Of a DNA stretch of 64,000 nucleotides, positions 51,641-61,412 are shown one piece after another. The notes under the pieces were generated by a model that saw nothing but the letters and a program-made list of their open reading frames with translations, did no database searches and was not told where the DNA came from. The position numbers were made by a program, and so were the translations under genes. Position 1 is the first letter of the stretch. Each line of letters begins with the position of its first letter. The stretch is from Pauljensenia sp902373545 (GTDB taxonomy: Bacteria > Actinomycetota > Actinomycetes > Actinomycetales > Actinomycetaceae), in contig NZ_JAPWAG010000003.1 in assembly GCF_041432775.1 (NCBI RefSeq), forward strand, positions 108,501 to 172,500, read 5' to 3'.

Positions 51641-51959
51641 CGCTGCCCCCTATCGACGAGGCCGGGGCGGGCCGGGCGCATACGCGCAGGCAGGGGGCGG
51701 GAAAGAGCGGCGGGAGAGCCAGCAGAGTCGCAGTCCATGATGCATCCAGTTTAGCGGGCAACGACCTTCGACCCAGCGCGCACTTCCACACATCGCGATG
51801 CTGTGCCAATACTCTCCCTATACCGGACCAAAGGCCCTTGAAATGATCACCAAGTGTCGCCCAGGTCTCGTGAAGGTGGTCACGCGGCGGTAGAATCTGT
51901 CCGGTACGGTCGCCGCGCAACAAGCCCATGCACGCGGCGTGAGTCAAACGGAGGAAGAC
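51641..51959 (+). promoter_or_regulatory. Divergent intergenic region upstream of kgd
   Basis: About 320 bases between divergent genes. TAGAAT at 51891-51896 is a plausible -10 for kgd, 64 bases before its start; no good -35 is seen. No gene is supported here. Confidence 0.35.
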
Positions 51960-54900
51960 GTGCCCACTCACACAGTTTCCCAGCCCGATCCGCAGTGGTA
52001 CCTCGCGAAGATGCGCGACCTGTACGAGCGTGATCCGCAGCTGCTCGACCCCTCGTGGCGCGCCTATTTCGCGACCGAATCCGCTCCCCCGCAGCTGCGC
52101 GCCACCCGCCCCGCCATCCCCGAGGCCATTCCCGGCGCGCTCGAGGGGAGCGAACCCACCCAGGCCACCCAGGCCTCGGCAACGGAGGCCGCCCCCGAGG
52201 TGCCCGTGAGCGTCACCCCGCCCACCCTCGACATTGAGGAGGAGGAAACGAAGGCGGCTCGCGTAGCCACCCCCGTCGTCTCCGTGACCCGCTCCGACCT
52301 GCCCCCCGCCCCGCCCGCCGCGGTGGCCGAGGCCACCAGCCCCTACACGCGCCTGGCACACGGACGTGCCGCCTTCACCCGCTCCCACCGAGCACCCGTC
52401 CAGGACGAGCTGCGTGTCCTGAAGTCCGCCGCACGCGCGACCGCCAAGCACATGGAGGCCTCGCTCTCTATCCCCACGGCCACCTCCCAGCGTCAAATCC
52501 CCGCCAAGCTCCTCATCGAAAACCGCGCCCTGATCAACGCCCACCTGGCGCGCACCGTCGGCGGCAAAGTCTCCTTCACGCACCTCATCGGCTACGCCCT
52601 GGTCGAGGCGCTGTGCGAAATGCCCGACCTGAACGTGCGCTACACGCTTGAGGGCACCAAGCCGGCCATCGAACAGCTCGCGCACATCGGCTTCGGCCTG
52701 GCCATCGACGTGGCCGACGCGCAGGGGAACCACTCCCTGAAGGTTCCCGTCATCCACGACGCCGACACCCTGACCTTCTCCGAGTTCGTCGACGCCTACC
52801 AGGACCTGGTCTCCCGCGCCCGCACGGCCACGCTGACGACCGCCGACTTCCAGGGCGCCTCCGTCACCCTGACCAACCCCGGCACGCTGGGCACGACCAC
52901 CTCGGTGCCGCGCCTGATGGTCGGCCAGGGCCTCATCATTGGCGTGGGCGCCACCGACTACCCCGCGGAGTTCCGCGGCGTCTCCCCCAAGCGCCTGGCG
53001 TCCCTGGGCATCGGCAAGACGATGTACTTCTCCTCCACCTACGATCACCGCATCATCCAGGGCGCGGCGTCGGGCCGTCTCCTGGGCCTGATCGACGCCA
53101 AGCTGTCGGGCCGCGACGGCTTCTACGAGCGCGTCTTCACCTCCCTGCACGTGCCCACGCGCCCCTACTCGTGGGAGGCCGACTACGAATACGACCCAGA
53201 TCGCGAGAAGGGCAAGCCCGCCCGCATCACGGAGATCATCCACGCCTACCGCTCGCGCGGACACCTGGCTGCCGACACCGACCCACTCGCCTACCGCGTA
53301 CGCCGCCACCCCGACCTGAACATCGCCTCCTACGGCCTGAGCGTGTGGGACCTGGACCGTCCCTTCCCCACCGGCGGCTTCGGCGGCTCCGACCAGATGC
53401 TGCTGCGCGACATCCTCACGCGCCTGCACGACACCTACACGCGCACGGTCGGCATCGAATACATGCACATCCAGGACCCCGAGCAGCGCGCGTGGGTCCA
53501 GGAACGCATCGAGGGCCCCTACGAGGCCCCCTCCCCCGAGGCGCAGCGCCACATCCTGGGCACCCTCATCCGCGCCGAGGCCTTCGAGGAGTTCCTCCAG
53601 ACGAAGTTCATGGGCCAAAAGCGCTTCTCGCTGGAGGGCGGCGAGTCCCTGATCCCGCTGCTCGACCACATCCTGGCCGACTCGGCGCGCGCCGGTATCC
53701 ACGAGGTCGCCATCGGCATGGCGCACCGCGGCCGCCTCAACGTGCTGGCCAACATCGCGGGCAAGTCGTATGCGCAGATCTTCGACGAGTTCGAGGGCAA
53801 CTACATGCCCAACTCCGTCCAGGGCTCCGGCGACGTCAAGTACCACCTGGGCACGTGGGGCGTGTACTCCCTCGACGACGGTCTGGCCACCAAGGTCTAC
53901 ATGGCGGCCAACCCCTCCCACCTGGAGGCCGCGGACGGTGTCCTGGAGGGCATCGTGCGCGCCAAGCAGGAGGCCCTGGGCGACCCGGACCTGCCGATCA
54001 TCCCGATCCTCATCCACGGCGACGCGGCCTTCATCGGCCAGGGCGTCGTCCAGGAGACCTTCAACCTCTCCCAGCTTGAGGGCTACAAGACCGGCGGCAC
54101 GATCCACGTCATCGTCAACAACCAGATCGGTTTTACAACCGGTCCAACCCAGGGCCGCTCGACCGGCTACGCGACCGACCTGGCCAAGGGCCTTCAGGTC
54201 CCGATCCTGCACGTGAACGCGGACGACCCCGAGGCCGTCATCCGCTGCGCGCACCTGGCCTTCGCGTACCGCAACGCCTTCCACAAGGACGTCATCATCG
54301 ACATGGTGTGCTACCGCCGCCGCGGACACAACGAGGGCGACGACCCGTCGATGACCCAGCCGGTCATGTACTCCCTCATCGACCGCATCCCCTCCACGCG
54401 CGCGGTGTACATCCGTGGCCTCGTGGGTCGCGGTCAGCTCACCGAGGACGAGGCCCGCCTCTCCATCGCCCAATACGAGGCGGAACTGGGGCGCATCCTG
54501 GAGGAGACCCGCGCGGGCGGAGCCTCGTCGGTGTCCGAGATCAACCCCGGCAGCCGCACGCACGACCCCGCACTGACGGCCGGCGTGGGCGAGGCCGGGG
54601 AGTCCCGCGACGAGGAATGGACCATGCCCGAGTCCCAGCTGCCCGGCACCGGCATGATGATCGGGTGGACCTCCGCCGTGCCTGCCAAGCAGCTGCGCCG
54701 CATCGGCCGCGCCCACGTGCGCTTCCCCGAGGGCTTCGAGCCCCACCCCAAGCTGCGTCAGCTGTGCGAGCGCCGCCTGGAGATGGCGCTGGGCAACAAG
54801 CCCGTCGACTGGGGATTTGCGGAGCTCCTGGCCTTCGGCACGCTCCTCATGGAGGGCACCGGCGTTCGCCTGTCCGGCGAGGACGTCGCGCGCGCAACCT

Positions 54901-55823
54901 TCGTCCAGCGCCACGCGGTCCTGCACGACGCCGACGACGGCCGTGAGTTCACGCCGCTGCGCTTCCTCACCGAGCACCAGGCGCGCTTCGACGTGTGGAA
55001 CTCCCCGCTCAGTGAGTACGGCGTGCTGGCCTTCGACTACGGCTACTCGCTGGAAAGCCCCGAGACACTGACGATCTGGGAGGCTCAGTTCGGCGACTTC
55101 GCCAACGGCGCGCAGACCGTCATTGACGAGTTCGTGTGCTCGGCGGAGCAGAAGTGGGGACAGCGTTCCTCGCTGGTCATGCTCCTGCCCCACGGCTACG
55201 AGGGCCAGGGACCCGACCACTCGAGCGCCCGCATCGAGCGTTACCTGCAGCTGGCCGCGCAGGACAACATGTGGATCGTCCAGCCCTCCACCCCGGCGAA
55301 CTACTTCCACACGCTGCGTACGCAGGCCTACAAGCGCCCACGCAAGCCGCTCATCGCGTTCACTCCCAAGCAGCTGCTGCGCCTGTCGGCAGCGTCCTCG
55401 CACATCGACGAGTTCACCTCGGGCAGCTTCCAGCCCGTCATCGGCGACGCGTCGATCACGGACCCCGCAGCCGTGACCCGCGTCCTGCTGTGCTCGGGAC
55501 GCCTGTACTACGACCTCGCCAAGGAACGTGAGCGTCGCGGCGACACCTCGACGGCGATCATCCGCCTGGAGCAGTTCTACCCGCTGCCCGAGGCCGAGGT
55601 GGCGGCCGCGCTCGCCCAGTACCCGAACGCGTCGGTGACGTGGGCGCAGGACGAACCGCGTAACCAGGGCGCGCTGCCATTCCTGGCGCTCAACCTGTTC
55701 CCGTCGCTGGGACGCCCGGTCCGCATGGTCTCGCGCCCCGAGTCGGCGACGACCGCAGCTGGACGTGCCTCGCTTCACAAGGAGCAAGCAGCTACCCTTA
55801 TTGCGCAGGCCTTCGAAGGCTAG
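51960..55823 (+). CDS. kgd: Multifunctional 2-oxoglutarate decarboxylase/dehydrogenase E1 with fused succinyltransferase domain (Kgd)
   Basis: A 1287-residue fusion typical of actinobacteria. GTG at 51960 follows GGAGGA by four bases; the frame is open 21 bases further. An N-terminal E1-type helix (PQWYLAKMRDLYERDPQLLDPSWRAYF) and a Pro/Ala-rich linker lead to an E2 acyltransferase domain with TYDHRIIQGAASG near 360, without a lipoyl domain. The E1 part has MAHRGRLN near 588, GDAAFIGQGVVQE near 686 and RRGHNEGDDPSMTQP near 790 for thiamine diphosphate binding. It converts 2-oxoglutarate in the TCA cycle, working with a lipoylated partner encoded elsewhere. No FHA regulator (GarA/OdhI) gene is next to it. 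Confidence 0.96.
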   Translation: MPTHTVSQPDPQWYLAKMRDLYERDPQLLDPSWRAYFATESAPPQLRATRPAIPEAIPGALEGSEPTQATQASATEAAPEVPVSVTPPTLDIEEEETKAARVATPVVSVTRSDLPPAPPAAVAEATSPYTRLAHGRAAFTRSHRAPVQDELRVLKSAARATAKHMEASLSIPTATSQRQIPAKLLIENRALINAHLARTVGGKVSFTHLIGYALVEALCEMPDLNVRYTLEGTKPAIEQLAHIGFGLAIDVADAQGNHSLKVPVIHDADTLTFSEFVDAYQDLVSRARTATLTTADFQGASVTLTNPGTLGTTTSVPRLMVGQGLIIGVGATDYPAEFRGVSPKRLASLGIGKTMYFSSTYDHRIIQGAASGRLLGLIDAKLSGRDGFYERVFTSLHVPTRPYSWEADYEYDPDREKGKPARITEIIHAYRSRGHLAADTDPLAYRVRRHPDLNIASYGLSVWDLDRPFPTGGFGGSDQMLLRDILTRLHDTYTRTVGIEYMHIQDPEQRAWVQERIEGPYEAPSPEAQRHILGTLIRAEAFEEFLQTKFMGQKRFSLEGGESLIPLLDHILADSARAGIHEVAIGMAHRGRLNVLANIAGKSYAQIFDEFEGNYMPNSVQGSGDVKYHLGTWGVYSLDDGLATKVYMAANPSHLEAADGVLEGIVRAKQEALGDPDLPIIPILIHGDAAFIGQGVVQETFNLSQLEGYKTGGTIHVIVNNQIGFTTGPTQGRSTGYATDLAKGLQVPILHVNADDPEAVIRCAHLAFAYRNAFHKDVIIDMVCYRRRGHNEGDDPSMTQPVMYSLIDRIPSTRAVYIRGLVGRGQLTEDEARLSIAQYEAELGRILEETRAGGASSVSEINPGSRTHDPALTAGVGEAGESRDEEWTMPESQLPGTGMMIGWTSAVPAKQLRRIGRAHVRFPEGFEPHPKLRQLCERRLEMALGNKPVDWGFAELLAFGTLLMEGTGVRLSGEDVARATFVQRHAVLHDADDGREFTPLRFLTEHQARFDVWNSPLSEYGVLAFDYGYSLESPETLTIWEAQFGDFANGAQTVIDEFVCSAEQKWGQRSSLVMLLPHGYEGQGPDHSSARIERYLQLAAQDNMWIVQPSTPANYFHTLRTQAYKRPRKPLIAFTPKQLLRLSAASSHIDEFTSGSFQPVIGDASITDPAAVTRVLLCSGRLYYDLAKERERRGDTSTAIIRLEQFYPLPEAEVAAALAQYPNASVTWAQDEPRNQGALPFLALNLFPSLGRPVRMVSRPESATTAAGRASLHKEQAATLIAQAFEG

Positions 55824-55885
55824 CGACCTCCCTGCGCGTGCCCGGTGTTCCGGGCGCGCGCAGGCACACCTGGAAAGGACCCCCA

Positions 55886-56488
55886 ATGCGCATCTGCTTT
55901 ATCGGCGACGAGCTCGTCGCGGGCGTCGGAGACCCCCGAGGCCTGGGCTGGGTTGGCCGCGTCAACGCCCACTCGACCTTCGACTTGCCCGCCACTTTCC
56001 TCACGCTGGCGGTCCCCTCCGAAACGACCAAGCAGATGGCCGCGCGTTGGGAGGCCGAGGTCCTGCCACGCCTGGCCGACGGAGAGCCCCACGGCCTCGT
56101 CATCGGGATTGGCCCCGGCGACGTTCCCGCCGGTATTTCCACCGCGCGCTCGCGCCTGAACCTCGCCAACATCACGGACCGCGCGACCTCTCTGGGTATC
56201 CCCAGCTTCGTCGTGGGTCCTCCTCCCCTGGCCGGGGTCGATTCGGGGGCTCTCAAAGCCCTGGCTTCCTCCTGCTCCGAGGTGTGCGCGCGCCGCGGCA
56301 TCCCCTTCGTCGACTGCTACACGCCGCTGGTCGCCCACGACCAGTGGTTCGAGGACATGGCCGCCTCCATGGCGCGCGGCGCCGACGGCCAGACCCTGCC
56401 CGGCCAGGCCGGTTACGCCCTGATGGCCTGGATCGTCCAGCACCAGGGCTGGTACGAGTGGACGGGCGCGACGCCAACGGACGTTTGA
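55886..56488 (+). CDS. SGNH-hydrolase-like protein with substituted catalytic residues
   Basis: A 200-residue protein (ATG 55886, GGAAAGGA upstream). The fold pattern is that of SGNH/GDSL hydrolases: block I CFIGDELVAGVGDP..LGWVGRV, block III GIGPGDV and a final DGQTLPGQAGYALMA. The nucleophile Ser of GDSL is Glu (GDEL), the block III Asn is missing, and the usual D-x-x-H is DGQTLPGQ without His. Esterase activity by the normal mechanism is therefore unlikely. It could be a binding protein or use a different chemistry. It follows kgd by 62 bases and may be co-transcribed. Confidence 0.75.
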   Translation: MRICFIGDELVAGVGDPRGLGWVGRVNAHSTFDLPATFLTLAVPSETTKQMAARWEAEVLPRLADGEPHGLVIGIGPGDVPAGISTARSRLNLANITDRATSLGIPSFVVGPPPLAGVDSGALKALASSCSEVCARRGIPFVDCYTPLVAHDQWFEDMAASMARGADGQTLPGQAGYALMAWIVQHQGWYEWTGATPTDV

Positions 56489-56842
56489 GTGTCGGCGGGA
56501 GAGACGCGCGTATCCACGTCAATCGAGCAACCCCCCGCCTCGTCTCGCTCCCCCACCACATAGATCGACCCCATCAACGCTTCCCCGCCCTCCCCTTCCT
56601 CCAGCTCTTCTGTCCCCACGAGTCTGGGATCGCTCTTCCTCACGGGTTCCTCGCGGGGGATGTCGACCCGCGATAAGCTCTTCGCTTTCCTCGTTCTCGG
56701 CGTCATGAGCGCGGCGGCCGTCGGCCTCGTCATTGCCGTCACCTGCGCTGCCCGTTCCGGCGCCGTATCCCTCACCGTTGAGGTCGACAGCCACAGCTGG
56801 GTGATCATCGACGCGACAGTAGCCAAGGCCGTGAACGGGTAA
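56489..56842 (+). pseudogene. Degenerate member of the tandem HSWIIVDAR family
   Basis: A frame starting at GTG 56489 has a Pro/Ser-rich N-terminus and a TAG at 56561-56563; it continues in frame through one membrane segment (LFAFLVLGVMSAAAVGLVIAV) and ends SLTVEVDSHSWVIIDATV. The end matches the tails of the intact genes downstream (YEHSWIIVDARLN), but the two-cysteine domain is missing. The piece from ATG 56660 could still be translated as a 60-residue peptide. It is a stop- and deletion-damaged copy. Confidence 0.65.
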
Positions 56843-57090
56843 CCGCGAGCGCGCCGCCCGCGCGTTGGCCGCATGGTGTTCCACCCATAGCCTCACAGAT
56901 GTCCATGCGGGCTGAATCCGTCGTTGCGCCTGTCGGCGCACCGCGCAGCGCGGTCTCCACGCCAGCACGTGCCCCGCGCGCCAGAGCAGATAGCTATAGT
57001 TGCCGTGGAGTATTCCTCCGCGCGCGCCCGCCACGGCGCGAGAACTCAATTGCCCACCCACATCGACACCAACCACGCCAGCGAGACACC

Positions 57091-57855
57091 ATGAGCAACC
57101 AATACCCCCACGGTTATCCTCCGCAGCGCCCCTTCCCAGGCCAAGCCCCGACGCAGCCGCCGCCCGGACAATACCCGGGCGGCATGTACCCCCAGCGTCC
57201 CTTCCCGGGCCAGGGTCCCGGCGCTCCGCATGGACGCAACAACATGGGCCGTCCGGTCATAAACACGAACTACACGACGGCGCTCAACGCTCTGAAGGTC
57301 CTCGCGACCATCGGTGTCATCGCCTATTTTGTGCTGAGCAATTTCTACGATATGGGCGACATCAAGCTCCAGTGGCAAAGCATCGCGAGCGCCGTAGGCA
57401 CCATCAGTATGCTCATCTGTGCGGTCATCATCGTCGTGACGGCTCACCGTATGAACCGAGCGAAGCGCTCCGGCGACAGGACGAACATGCGTAAGCCAAT
57501 CGTCTCGCTCGTTGTTACCTCCATCCCCGTCCTCATCGTCGGAGCGATGGCGATCATTGGTTCCGTGCAGTCGGTTGCGGACACGATCGAAGGAACAGAG
57601 ACCGTCACCGTCAAGTCGTGCAGCTACAGTGAGGTCAGGACGCGCTCGCGGCGGAGCGGCACCTCTACGTCCTACAGTTTCAAGCTCACCCTTACCGACG
57701 GTTCGAAGCACACGACTCGCTTAAGCGGCGCCTCCAAGGCGACCAGTGTCTACAGCGCCCTCTACGAAGCGTGCGCTGACAAGAAGGGGACCTCGTCTCT
57801 GAAACTCGAGGTCTATCGCCACAGCTGGATCATCGTCGACGCACGAGTGGAATGA
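57091..57855 (+). CDS. Proline-rich membrane protein with two-cysteine domain (family member 1)
   Basis: A 254-residue protein: a cytoplasmic N-terminus rich in Pro/Gly/Gln (YPPQRPFPGQAPTQPP), three hydrophobic segments, a basic loop (HRMNRAKRSGD) and an extracytoplasmic domain with VTVKSCSYSE, a variable Arg/Ser stretch, KLTLTDGSKHTTRL, YEACADKKG and the tail YRHSWIIVDARVE. The two cysteines (SC and AC) are conserved in every family member, so a disulfide is likely. The 248 bases before it hold a TATAGT that may be a -10, and no gene. The function is unknown. Confidence 0.7.
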   Translation: MSNQYPHGYPPQRPFPGQAPTQPPPGQYPGGMYPQRPFPGQGPGAPHGRNNMGRPVINTNYTTALNALKVLATIGVIAYFVLSNFYDMGDIKLQWQSIASAVGTISMLICAVIIVVTAHRMNRAKRSGDRTNMRKPIVSLVVTSIPVLIVGAMAIIGSVQSVADTIEGTETVTVKSCSYSEVRTRSRRSGTSTSYSFKLTLTDGSKHTTRLSGASKATSVYSALYEACADKKGTSSLKLEVYRHSWIIVDARVE

Positions 57856-57862
57856 GCGACAC

Positions 57863-58573
57863 GTGACTAAGCAGAAAGCCACCAGGCGCGAGGAGTTCCT
57901 CCTCTGCGCAATCATGATCGCTTTCTTGACCCTCAATATCGTCCTAGGGTCTTTCTTCTCACCTGGCTCATGGTCGCCGACCGTCGTCACCGCAGCGGCC
58001 TCCTATCTGATTGTCTTCATCGTGGTCGCTACTTTTGCCGGCATCCGATTCCTGTACAGGGATTGGAAGACCCCGCCGCGGCACGCAGCCGGGCGCCCCT
58101 CCCCGGAGGTACCCGCCCACCTCGCCACGCCACCCGCAACACCCACACTCCGCCCAACCACCACAGCCACGCCTCCCAACCACCCCAAGCCGCCCAGCAA
58201 CTTCGCGAGCATCGACGGAGCCATCACCTTCGCTCAGCAATCCGGTTTCACCATCATCAACCTCTTCAACGAGTACGCGCCGTTGAGCAAATACGGGGAC
58301 GCCGTCGGCGCGGAAATCCTCTACCTGGCTTTCTCCCACATCGCCGAACTCGACAAGAACGCGTCGCTCACCGTCACCGGCTCGGCGACGGAGGAAGCCC
58401 TCACCCTCACCATCAGCGCGCTCACAGATCGCGCCCCCGTCCTGGGTGCGCGGCACATGGGTGAGATCCGCGCCCTCGCGACGAGCGTGGGCGGTAGTGT
58501 GGACACAGACACCCAGGCTGCCAGCTGGACCCTCACCGCGCGCCTGCCCGCCGCGGCGGACGCACCCTCCTAG
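57863..58573 (+). CDS. Membrane protein with degenerate histidine-kinase-like ATPase domain
   Basis: A 236-residue protein, GTG start seven bases after the previous stop, so probably in one transcript. Two membrane segments (FLLCAIMIAFLTLNIVLG, YLIVFIVVATFAGIRFLY) and a Pro/Thr-rich linker lead to a C-terminal domain ending GEIRALATSVGGSVDTDTQAASWTLTARLP, which is the usual end of HATPase domains of NarL-type sensor kinases. The N box is not recognisable, there is no DHp histidine and the G boxes are poor, so ATP binding is doubtful. It may be a pseudokinase sensing partner of the surrounding family. Confidence 0.55.
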   Translation: MTKQKATRREEFLLCAIMIAFLTLNIVLGSFFSPGSWSPTVVTAAASYLIVFIVVATFAGIRFLYRDWKTPPRHAAGRPSPEVPAHLATPPATPTLRPTTTATPPNHPKPPSNFASIDGAITFAQQSGFTIINLFNEYAPLSKYGDAVGAEILYLAFSHIAELDKNASLTVTGSATEEALTLTISALTDRAPVLGARHMGEIRALATSVGGSVDTDTQAASWTLTARLPAAADAPS

Positions 58574-58614
58574 CCCAGGCCTCGCCACACACCCCTCACA
58601 GCATAGATCCCCAC

Positions 58615-59472
58615 ATGAGCAACCCCAACCAGTTCAACTCCCCGCAGAACCCCTCCGGCCCCGGACAGGTTCCCCCCTTCGATGCCTCCCAGTACCAGTA
58701 CCCCTCCTACCAGGGCACCGACTCCCAGCAGGCATCCGGATACCAGTATCGGCAGTACGGGCAGCCCTACCAGGCGCCCGCGGGCGCCGCCTCCTACGGG
58801 TACGCCCAGCCCGCCCCCTTGCCCGGCGAAGAGGCCACTGCCCCCACCCAACGGAAGAAGCGTTCCCTCGCGACGACCATCCTCACGATCCTGGCCGTCC
58901 TAGCCCTCGTCATCTACGCCGTGGTGGGAGGCTCATACGACTTCGGCACGGAACGACTCACCTGGACGGCCGCGGCCAGCGGGATCGGGCTCATCGTCGC
59001 CATCGGGTGCCTGGTCAGCATCCCCCGCTCCTTCCGCGAATTGCGGCGAGCCAAGGCCGTCGGCGACATCGCAACCAGCCGCATGCGCGTTCGCGCCCTG
59101 TTCTTCACCATCATCATCCTCCCCATCAGCGGCTACTTCTCCGCCACCCTCGGCGTCCCGGCTGCCCAAGACCTCGTGGAAGGCCACCACACCGTCACCG
59201 TCACCTCGTGCACCTACGAGCAGGGCTCGCATCGACGGTCGCGTCGACGCGGAGGCGGGCGCACCGTGTACGACAACTACTTCACGATGACCCTCACCGA
59301 CGGGACGGCGCATACGACAACCATCGAGACAGACCAGCGCACGAGCATCCAGACCATGGGCGGCACCTACGAGGTGCTCTACCAGGCCTGCAACGTGCAA
59401 TCGGGCAACGCGTCCATGACCCTGGACGTCTACGAGCACAGCTGGATCATCGTCGACGCCCGCCTGAACTGA
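58615..59472 (+). CDS. Proline-rich membrane protein with two-cysteine domain (family member 2)
   Basis: A 285-residue protein with a Pro/Tyr/Gln-rich N-terminus (FDASQYQYPSYQGTDSQQ), three hydrophobic segments (TILTILAVLALVIYAVVGG and others) and the domain VTVTSCTYEQG, an Arg-rich patch (HRRSRRRGGGRT), YFTMTLTDGTAHTTTIE, VLYQACNVQSG and the tail YEHSWIIVDARLN. It is closest to member 3. It starts 41 bases after the preceding stop. Confidence 0.72.
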   Translation: MSNPNQFNSPQNPSGPGQVPPFDASQYQYPSYQGTDSQQASGYQYRQYGQPYQAPAGAASYGYAQPAPLPGEEATAPTQRKKRSLATTILTILAVLALVIYAVVGGSYDFGTERLTWTAAASGIGLIVAIGCLVSIPRSFRELRRAKAVGDIATSRMRVRALFFTIIILPISGYFSATLGVPAAQDLVEGHHTVTVTSCTYEQGSHRRSRRRGGGRTVYDNYFTMTLTDGTAHTTTIETDQRTSIQTMGGTYEVLYQACNVQSGNASMTLDVYEHSWIIVDARLN

Positions 59473-59522
59473 CACACAGACGATCTCGCCCCAGCTTCGT
59501 TCCCCCTCCCCTCAGGTCCACC

Positions 59523-60452
59523 ATGAGCAACCAGAACCCGTATCCGTCTGCCTTCGGCCCGTCCGCCTTCGACCCGTCCGCCTCCGCACGCCAGTTCCCT
59601 CACCAGGCGCCCGACCCGTGGTCCCCACGCGAGGACGCGCCCTCCAGCGGCGTCCCCCAACCACCGATCACGCGCAACCGGGGCGCATGGGAGGCCAACC
59701 CGACCGCCCCGAGCGTGGGCGGGCAGGGAGGCCCCAACGGGCAAGCGCGCCGCACCCAGGCCTCGACGATGGGAAGCTACTACCCGGGCGCATCCCCGAC
59801 CGGCGCGCCGCGCGAGCCGAAGAAAGAGTCCAAGGGACACTTCTGGCTGTGGGTCATCCTGTCGACGCTGGGCATCCTCATCGCAATGTTCGTGTACTTG
59901 ATCGGCGAGTCCTTCACCGTCGGCCCGGAAGTGCTTCAGTGGACGCTCATCAAGAGCGGCGTGCTTCTCATCGCTGCGCTCGGGTGCATCGCCCTCGGAG
60001 CCGTCGTACACCGCCGCATGCGTGCATCCAGGGCGCAGGGCAACGAGAATGACGCCCTCTCACGACAGCCCGGACTCGTCATGGTTGGCTTTGTGGGACT
60101 GCTGCTCGGGTACTTCGCTCTGTCCAACGGGGTGCCCGCCGCCCTCGACCTCGCCGACGGGCCACAGCCATTCACGGTGACATCGTGCACCTACGACCAG
60201 TACTCGATAAAGAAATCGTCCTCCCGTGGCGGGAGCACGACCGTGTACGAAAACGAATTCACCATGACCTTCGACGACGGGACCGTCCACACGACGACCA
60301 TCGAGATGGACAGCGCAGAGGAGATCGAGCATGAGGGCGGCGCGGTGAGAGTCCTCTATCAAGCGTGTCATCTGCGGTCGGGGGCCGCGTCCATGACCGT
60401 GGATTACTACACTCGCACGCGGGTCATCGCGGACGCCCGGCTCAACAACTAG
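59523..60452 (+). CDS. Proline-rich membrane protein with two-cysteine domain (family member 3)
   Basis: A 309-residue protein; MSNQNPYPS matches the MSNQYP/MSNPNQ starts of its neighbours, so ATG 59523 is chosen over the much longer open frame. The N-terminus is long and Pro/Gly-rich, followed by membrane segments (FWLWVILSTLGILIAMFVYLIG, VLLIAALGCIALGAVV, LVMVGFVGLLLGYFAL). The shared domain is VTSCTYDQYS, EFTMTFDDGTVHTTTIE, VLYQACHLRSG and tail YYTRTRVIADARLNN. The tail is less conserved than in member 2. Confidence 0.72.
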   Translation: MSNQNPYPSAFGPSAFDPSASARQFPHQAPDPWSPREDAPSSGVPQPPITRNRGAWEANPTAPSVGGQGGPNGQARRTQASTMGSYYPGASPTGAPREPKKESKGHFWLWVILSTLGILIAMFVYLIGESFTVGPEVLQWTLIKSGVLLIAALGCIALGAVVHRRMRASRAQGNENDALSRQPGLVMVGFVGLLLGYFALSNGVPAALDLADGPQPFTVTSCTYDQYSIKKSSSRGGSTTVYENEFTMTFDDGTVHTTTIEMDSAEEIEHEGGAVRVLYQACHLRSGAASMTVDYYTRTRVIADARLNN

Positions 60453-60667
60453 GCGCCGCCAAGCAGCGCCCGCAACGCCGGACGGAGGTTTGTCACGCGA
60501 CGCCGACGCCCCGTCAACACCGGGCCGCCAGTGCGTGGACACGGTGACTACCCCGTGGGCACACGGGTCTATCCTGGCTAGACACACGGCGATCAGGCCG
60601 ACGCGAGCCCGCGTGCCCGCGCGAGCCGACCATCGCCTCGTCGATACCTCGCCCGAAGGACACACCG

Positions 60668-61369
60668 GTGACTAACACGAGCGTTCCCCAGCCCAACAAG
60701 GAACCCTACTACCCGCCCACGAGGCAGGATTACCGGGATCTCATCGAGCACCACTACCTGATCCGGGCCTTCACGTTCTTTCCGCTCATCATCGTCGCCG
60801 TCTCCATGTACATGGCCGCGGACTACGGGCCGCTCCACTTTCTGACGGGCGTCGCCATGAACGTCGGCGTCCTCGCCACCTGCCTGACCGTCCCCCTGGC
60901 GATCCCCGTCATGATCCGCGACGCGCGCGAGGCCCGAGAACGCGGGGTCGACAAAGCCATCCCGCGCCGTCGCCTGTGGAAGGTGGCGGGCCGCGTCGCC
61001 ATCAGCCTCGCCTTCGGAGCGATCAGCGTCGCCTACCTCACTCCCTTCGTGCGCGACGCCACCGACGGCTCACGCAACGTGACCGTCACCAGCTGCACGA
61101 ACACGGTCGCCCAGAGGCAGCAGCGCAGCGGCAGCCGCGGCCGGACCCGCGTCATCAACTACGAGGTCTACGAGATCACGATGCAGCTCGCCGACGGTTC
61201 CACCCGCGTGCAAGACATGCGCCTGCACCCCCGGGACAACGAATCTGCTAGCAGCCAGGCAGTCTACGACGTGCTCTACGAGGCCTGCGTGACCCATGCC
61301 GGCACCACCGGCATGACGTTGAAGATCATGCCCCACTCCCGGACCATCCTGGCCGCGCGCCTCAACTGA
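60668..61369 (+). CDS. Membrane protein with two-cysteine domain (family member 4, no proline tract)
   Basis: A 233-residue protein (GTG 60668). The N-terminus is short and not proline-rich. Three hydrophobic segments precede VTVTSCTNTVAQRQQRSG, YEITMQLADGSTRVQDM, VLYEACVTHAG and the tail MPHSRTILAARLN. The two cysteines and ARLN remain, but HSWIIVD is changed to HSRTILA. It is the most diverged intact member and begins 215 bases after member 3. Confidence 0.7.
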   Translation: MTNTSVPQPNKEPYYPPTRQDYRDLIEHHYLIRAFTFFPLIIVAVSMYMAADYGPLHFLTGVAMNVGVLATCLTVPLAIPVMIRDAREARERGVDKAIPRRRLWKVAGRVAISLAFGAISVAYLTPFVRDATDGSRNVTVTSCTNTVAQRQQRSGSRGRTRVINYEVYEITMQLADGSTRVQDMRLHPRDNESASSQAVYDVLYEACVTHAGTTGMTLKIMPHSRTILAARLN

Positions 61370-61412
61370 CGACGCGCCCGCCAACGCGACTGTAGCCCGT
61401 CAAAGGATCCAC

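Noticed and set aside
51534..55886. A 1450-codon open frame on the minus strand
   Set aside because: It lies antisense to kgd, whose motifs are complete; long antisense frames are common in GC-rich genes, and this translation is Arg/Gly/Val-rich without recognisable domains.
58446..59522. Long upstream extension of family member 3
   Set aside because: The extension overlaps member 2 in another frame; the MSNQN start at 59523 matches the starts of its relatives.
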